From: JARROD01 sp037384225
GTDB taxonomy: Bacteria > Pseudomonadota > Gammaproteobacteria > Pseudomonadales > Cellvibrionaceae
Assembly: GCA_037384225.1 (NCBI GenBank)
Contig: JARROD010000127.1
Location: forward strand, 1 to 17,536
Direction: 5' to 3'
DNA: 17,536 bases
Part shown: one piece after another, positions 15,817 through 17,536 of the stretch
How positions within the stretch are numbered: position 1 is the first letter of the stretch
Layout: every line of letters begins with the position of its first letter
Made by a program: the position numbers and the translations under genes
The notes under the pieces: generated by a model
The model's database searches: none
What the model was told of the DNA's origin: nothing
Seen by the model: the letters and a program-made list of their open reading frames with translations, nothing else

Positions 15817-16479
15817 ATGGAACAGTCAAGCATTACACTTATTACAAAAATGTTGGCGGAAGAAAGTGCAACCTCCGTAGACACTGTAAAAGGACGGATT
15901 TTACGCAGCGCTGCTACCCTGTTTAAAGATAAAGGCTTCCGACGTACTACCCTCGGTGATATAGCCCAGACAGTTGACATATCCGTTGGTGATATTTTCC
16001 AATACTTTCCCTGTAAAGAAGCCATCCTTTGCGGCGTGATACGCATCACGATTCTACTGACTACTGCTCAGATAAACCTGGCTCTGGAGTCGGAAATAAG
16101 GCCCAGCAACAAACTGATTAAAATGATTACCTGCGAACTTGAGGCCATTCACGGCCATAACGGTATAGGGTTTAACTTCCTCATGAGCGAGTGGGAACAT
16201 CTGGGTAAAGAATACCAGGCGGAAATTCTCATACTCCGTGACATGTACGAGCAACTATGGCAGGACGTGCTGGAGGAAGCACGCGTGGCAGGCATCATTC
16301 GTATAGATTGCTTCATATTGCGACGGCTTATTTACGGCGCCACCACCTATACAGCGACCTGGTTCAACGTCGATGGTCTGCTAAGCTTAAAACAGCTGTC
16401 ATTTCAGAAATTGAGATTGGTTATCGCAGGAGAAGGCCAGCCCGTGCACCCTAATAAAAGAAAGCTTACACTGGTTTAA
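15817..16479 (+). CDS. TetR/AcrR-family transcriptional regulator
   Basis: 220 aa. The N-terminal helix-turn-helix at about residues 25-72 is typical of TetR proteins: GRILRSAATLFKDKGF, RTTLGDIAQTVDIS, and VGDIFQYFPCKEAIL in place of the common VGxxYxxFxxKExL. The C-terminal half is helical and should bind an unknown ligand; TATWFNVDGLLSLKQLSFQK resembles the last helices of the subgroup with a W(Y/F)xxxGxLSLxxL motif. The ATG at 15817 has AAGGAAAA upstream. A 15-bp palindrome over its predicted promoter is a candidate self-operator. It lies 160 bp after the TIR/deoxyribosyltransferase-like gene, on the same strand but with its own promoter. Its target genes cannot be named. Confidence 0.9.
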   Translation: MEQSSITLITKMLAEESATSVDTVKGRILRSAATLFKDKGFRRTTLGDIAQTVDISVGDIFQYFPCKEAILCGVIRITILLTTAQINLALESEIRPSNKLIKMITCELEAIHGHNGIGFNFLMSEWEHLGKEYQAEILILRDMYEQLWQDVLEEARVAGIIRIDCFILRRLIYGATTYTATWFNVDGLLSLKQLSFQKLRLVIAGEGQPVHPNKRKLTLV

Positions 16480-16496
16480 ATGTCTTTCACCTCCAT

Positions 16497-16523
16497 GTTA
16501 TACACCGCAACCCGGTGTATAAC
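16497..16523. repeat. Perfect 11-bp inverted repeat after tetR
   Basis: GTTATACACCG, a 5-nt loop (CAACC), then CGGTGTATAAC. It begins 17 nt after the tetR stop codon. The stem is strong, but no T tract follows, so it could be a weak terminator, an mRNA 3'-stabilising hairpin or a dimeric protein site. Confidence 0.55.
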
Positions 16524-16524
16524 T

Positions 16525-16625
16525 CCCATCGTTGCATAAATTTTCGAGTTCAGAAGCTTGTAGAGCGGTATTTTGCTACAGAAGCAACGAAGCGGTTCTG
16601 GCCCGACAATTTATGCAACGATGGG
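16525..16625. mobile_element. 101-bp MITE-like element with 18-bp perfect terminal inverted repeats
   Basis: CCCATCGTTGCATAAATT (16525-16542) and its exact reverse complement (16608-16625) flank 65 bp. The interior continues the pairing with CAGAA/TTCTG (16551-16555 and 16596-16600) and TGTAG/CTACA (16559-16563 and 16576-16580), so the whole unit folds as a long hairpin. It has no coding capacity. No clear target-site duplication is visible, so a mobile origin is possible but unproven; a structured RNA is the alternative. Confidence 0.5.
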
Positions 16626-17126
16626 GCAACATGAACGTGCCGAAGATTTTCGCGACAAAGTCATTCAATAAAATCTCACAACAACCGCCAACCAATACCA
16701 AAAATAAAGCCAACACTGTCACCAAAAATATAGGCAAATGTGCTGTTTCGTCTTTATTCACATTTTTAAAGACTTGCAATTATCATTTCTTGAATGTGCC
16801 GGTTGTGTTTTTGCATACTTTACCCCAGTATATTTTTCACGAATTGTATGAAATAGGCGCAGTTACTTTTGCGGTGCTTATCTAAAATATTCAACCCTTT
16901 TTGGGGCATCCGCAAAACACCTCCATTTTATTATCAGACTAATAGAAAGGGGAAAATCTTAATTCCCAAAAATGTGGGAGGGGACGAAAAAACCTCGAAG
17001 ATCATTACTCTCAAAACTTTCGCAGTTTTTTAAATAAAACCATTTTATGGATCGGATTAACTAAAGCACGATAATAAAGACTTGGCAGTCTAGATACTAC
17101 AAAAAAATAGCGTAACAAATATAAAC

Positions 17127-17536
17127 ATGGATTTAAAAATGAGTATAAAAAGAATATACTTTACGGGGAAGCTTGCAAACATTCTTTTATCCCATTACCG
17201 GCATTTATGCGCGATTGTTGCCCTGATATTTTTGCCTGTGCACCCCCTGCTTGCAGGCGAAAAAACCATTGACAGTGACTCTCCAGCAATATGCCAGCCA
17301 TGCAATTCAGATGAAACATCCTGGGATAAAAAAGACTCTGACTGCGATGGCATCCCCGATAACAATGAAAGCGAAAACGATACAGATAATGACGGTCTGC
17401 CGGATTATCTGGATATCGACTCAGACAACGACTACATCAGTGACTCCGAAGAATTCTTCGCCCCTCAGGGTAGTGATTTCGACGGTGATGGAATACCCAA
17501 CCATCTGGACAGCGACAGCGATAATGACACCATAGC
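17127..17536 (+). CDS. Secreted thrombospondin type 3 repeat (calcium-binding) protein, 3' end beyond window
   Basis: Open frame to the right edge, 136 full codons visible. A signal peptide is clear: basic start (KRIYFTGK, later HYRH), hydrophobic LCAIVALIFLPVHPLLA, cleavage likely after LLA. Two cysteines follow (AICQPC). From about residue 70, acidic repeats of the DxDxDG(I/L)PD type appear: DSDCDGIPD, DTDNDGLPDYLDIDSDND, DFDGDGIPNHLDSDSDND. These bind calcium in TSP3-type surface or secreted proteins and often link adhesins or OmpA-like domains. Two in-frame starts exist, ATG 17127 and ATG 17139, neither with a clear Shine-Dalgarno; the upstream one is given. A frame at 17251-17535 in another phase is a shadow. 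The function of the missing C-terminal part is unknown. Confidence 0.85.
   Translation, partial: MDLKMSIKRIYFTGKLANILLSHYRHLCAIVALIFLPVHPLLAGEKTIDSDSPAICQPCNSDETSWDKKDSDCDGIPDNNESENDTDNDGLPDYLDIDSDNDYISDSEEFFAPQGSDFDGDGIPNHLDSDSDNDTI

Larger units (their letters stand above)
16480..17126. other. Long AT-rich intergenic region
   Basis: About 650 bp with no convincing gene. Its left end has two back-to-back perfect inverted repeats (16497-16523 and 16525-16625). An inverted pair TTTTGCGG/CCGCAAAA (16867-16874 and 16910-16917) encloses 35 nt. The rest, about 16,920-17,126, is AT-rich and presumably carries the promoter of the last gene, but I see no clear -35/-10 pair. Confidence 0.6.

Noticed and set aside
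16576..16779. Minus-strand small membrane-protein-like frame with a hydrophobic stretch (PIFLVTVLALFLVLVGG).
   Set aside because: It needs a TTG or GTG start without a Shine-Dalgarno, and its C-terminus is encoded by the inverted-repeat element. It could be a remnant of a small gene, but support is too weak to list.
16532..16885. Plus-strand open frame of 117 codons.
   Set aside because: It starts with TTG inside the 18-bp inverted repeat, has no ribosome site and resembles no protein family.

Overview
The window looks like chromosomal DNA of a Gammaproteobacterium. GC is near 50%, there is a LexA box of the E. coli type, a Tus-family protein, and a large NRPS beside a secreted calcium-repeat protein. 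A marine or symbiotic Cellvibrionales-type organism would fit, but that assignment is inference. No rRNA, tRNA, CRISPR array or transposase was seen.

Region 1 (1-4846, minus strand) is the 5' 1,615 codons of a nonribosomal peptide synthetase that runs off the left edge. Its order is C - A (interrupted by a methyltransferase between motifs A8 and A9) - C. The A10 lysine motif and the whole carrier (T) domain expected before the second C are absent, although the frame is intact. A 546-bp gap follows, holding a long nested hairpin (5064-5134) and a leader hairpin (5304-5358).

Region 2 (5393-7009, plus) encodes an exported aspartoacylase/succinylglutamate-desuccinylase-type metallohydrolase with a long Pro/acidic N-terminal region. 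It converges on region 3 (7033-12633, minus), a 1,866-residue UvrA made of two complete UvrA copies fused head to tail, with four ABC modules. Its promoter overlaps a near-consensus LexA box, so it is probably SOS-induced.

Region 4 (about 12,650-16,480) is AT-richer and accessory-like. It contains a possible small-RNA terminator, a Tus-family replication-terminus protein bracketed by two identical 18-bp direct repeats (one on its promoter, as TerB is on E. coli tus), a ribbon-helix-helix regulator with a palindrome over its promoter, a two-copy 20-bp tandem repeat, a nucleoside-2-deoxyribosyltransferase/TIR-like protein that could be a defence effector, and a TetR regulator with a 15-bp palindrome over its promoter.

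Region 5 (16480-17536) begins with two adjacent perfect inverted repeats, one of them a 101-bp MITE-like element with 18-bp ends. It then has largely empty AT-rich DNA and the start of a secreted thrombospondin-type-3-repeat (calcium-binding) protein that runs off the right edge.

The strongest leads are the Tus-like gene with its paired repeats (a candidate Tus-Ter system with non-E. coli sites), the tandem UvrA under LexA, and the NRPS module that has lost its carrier domain.
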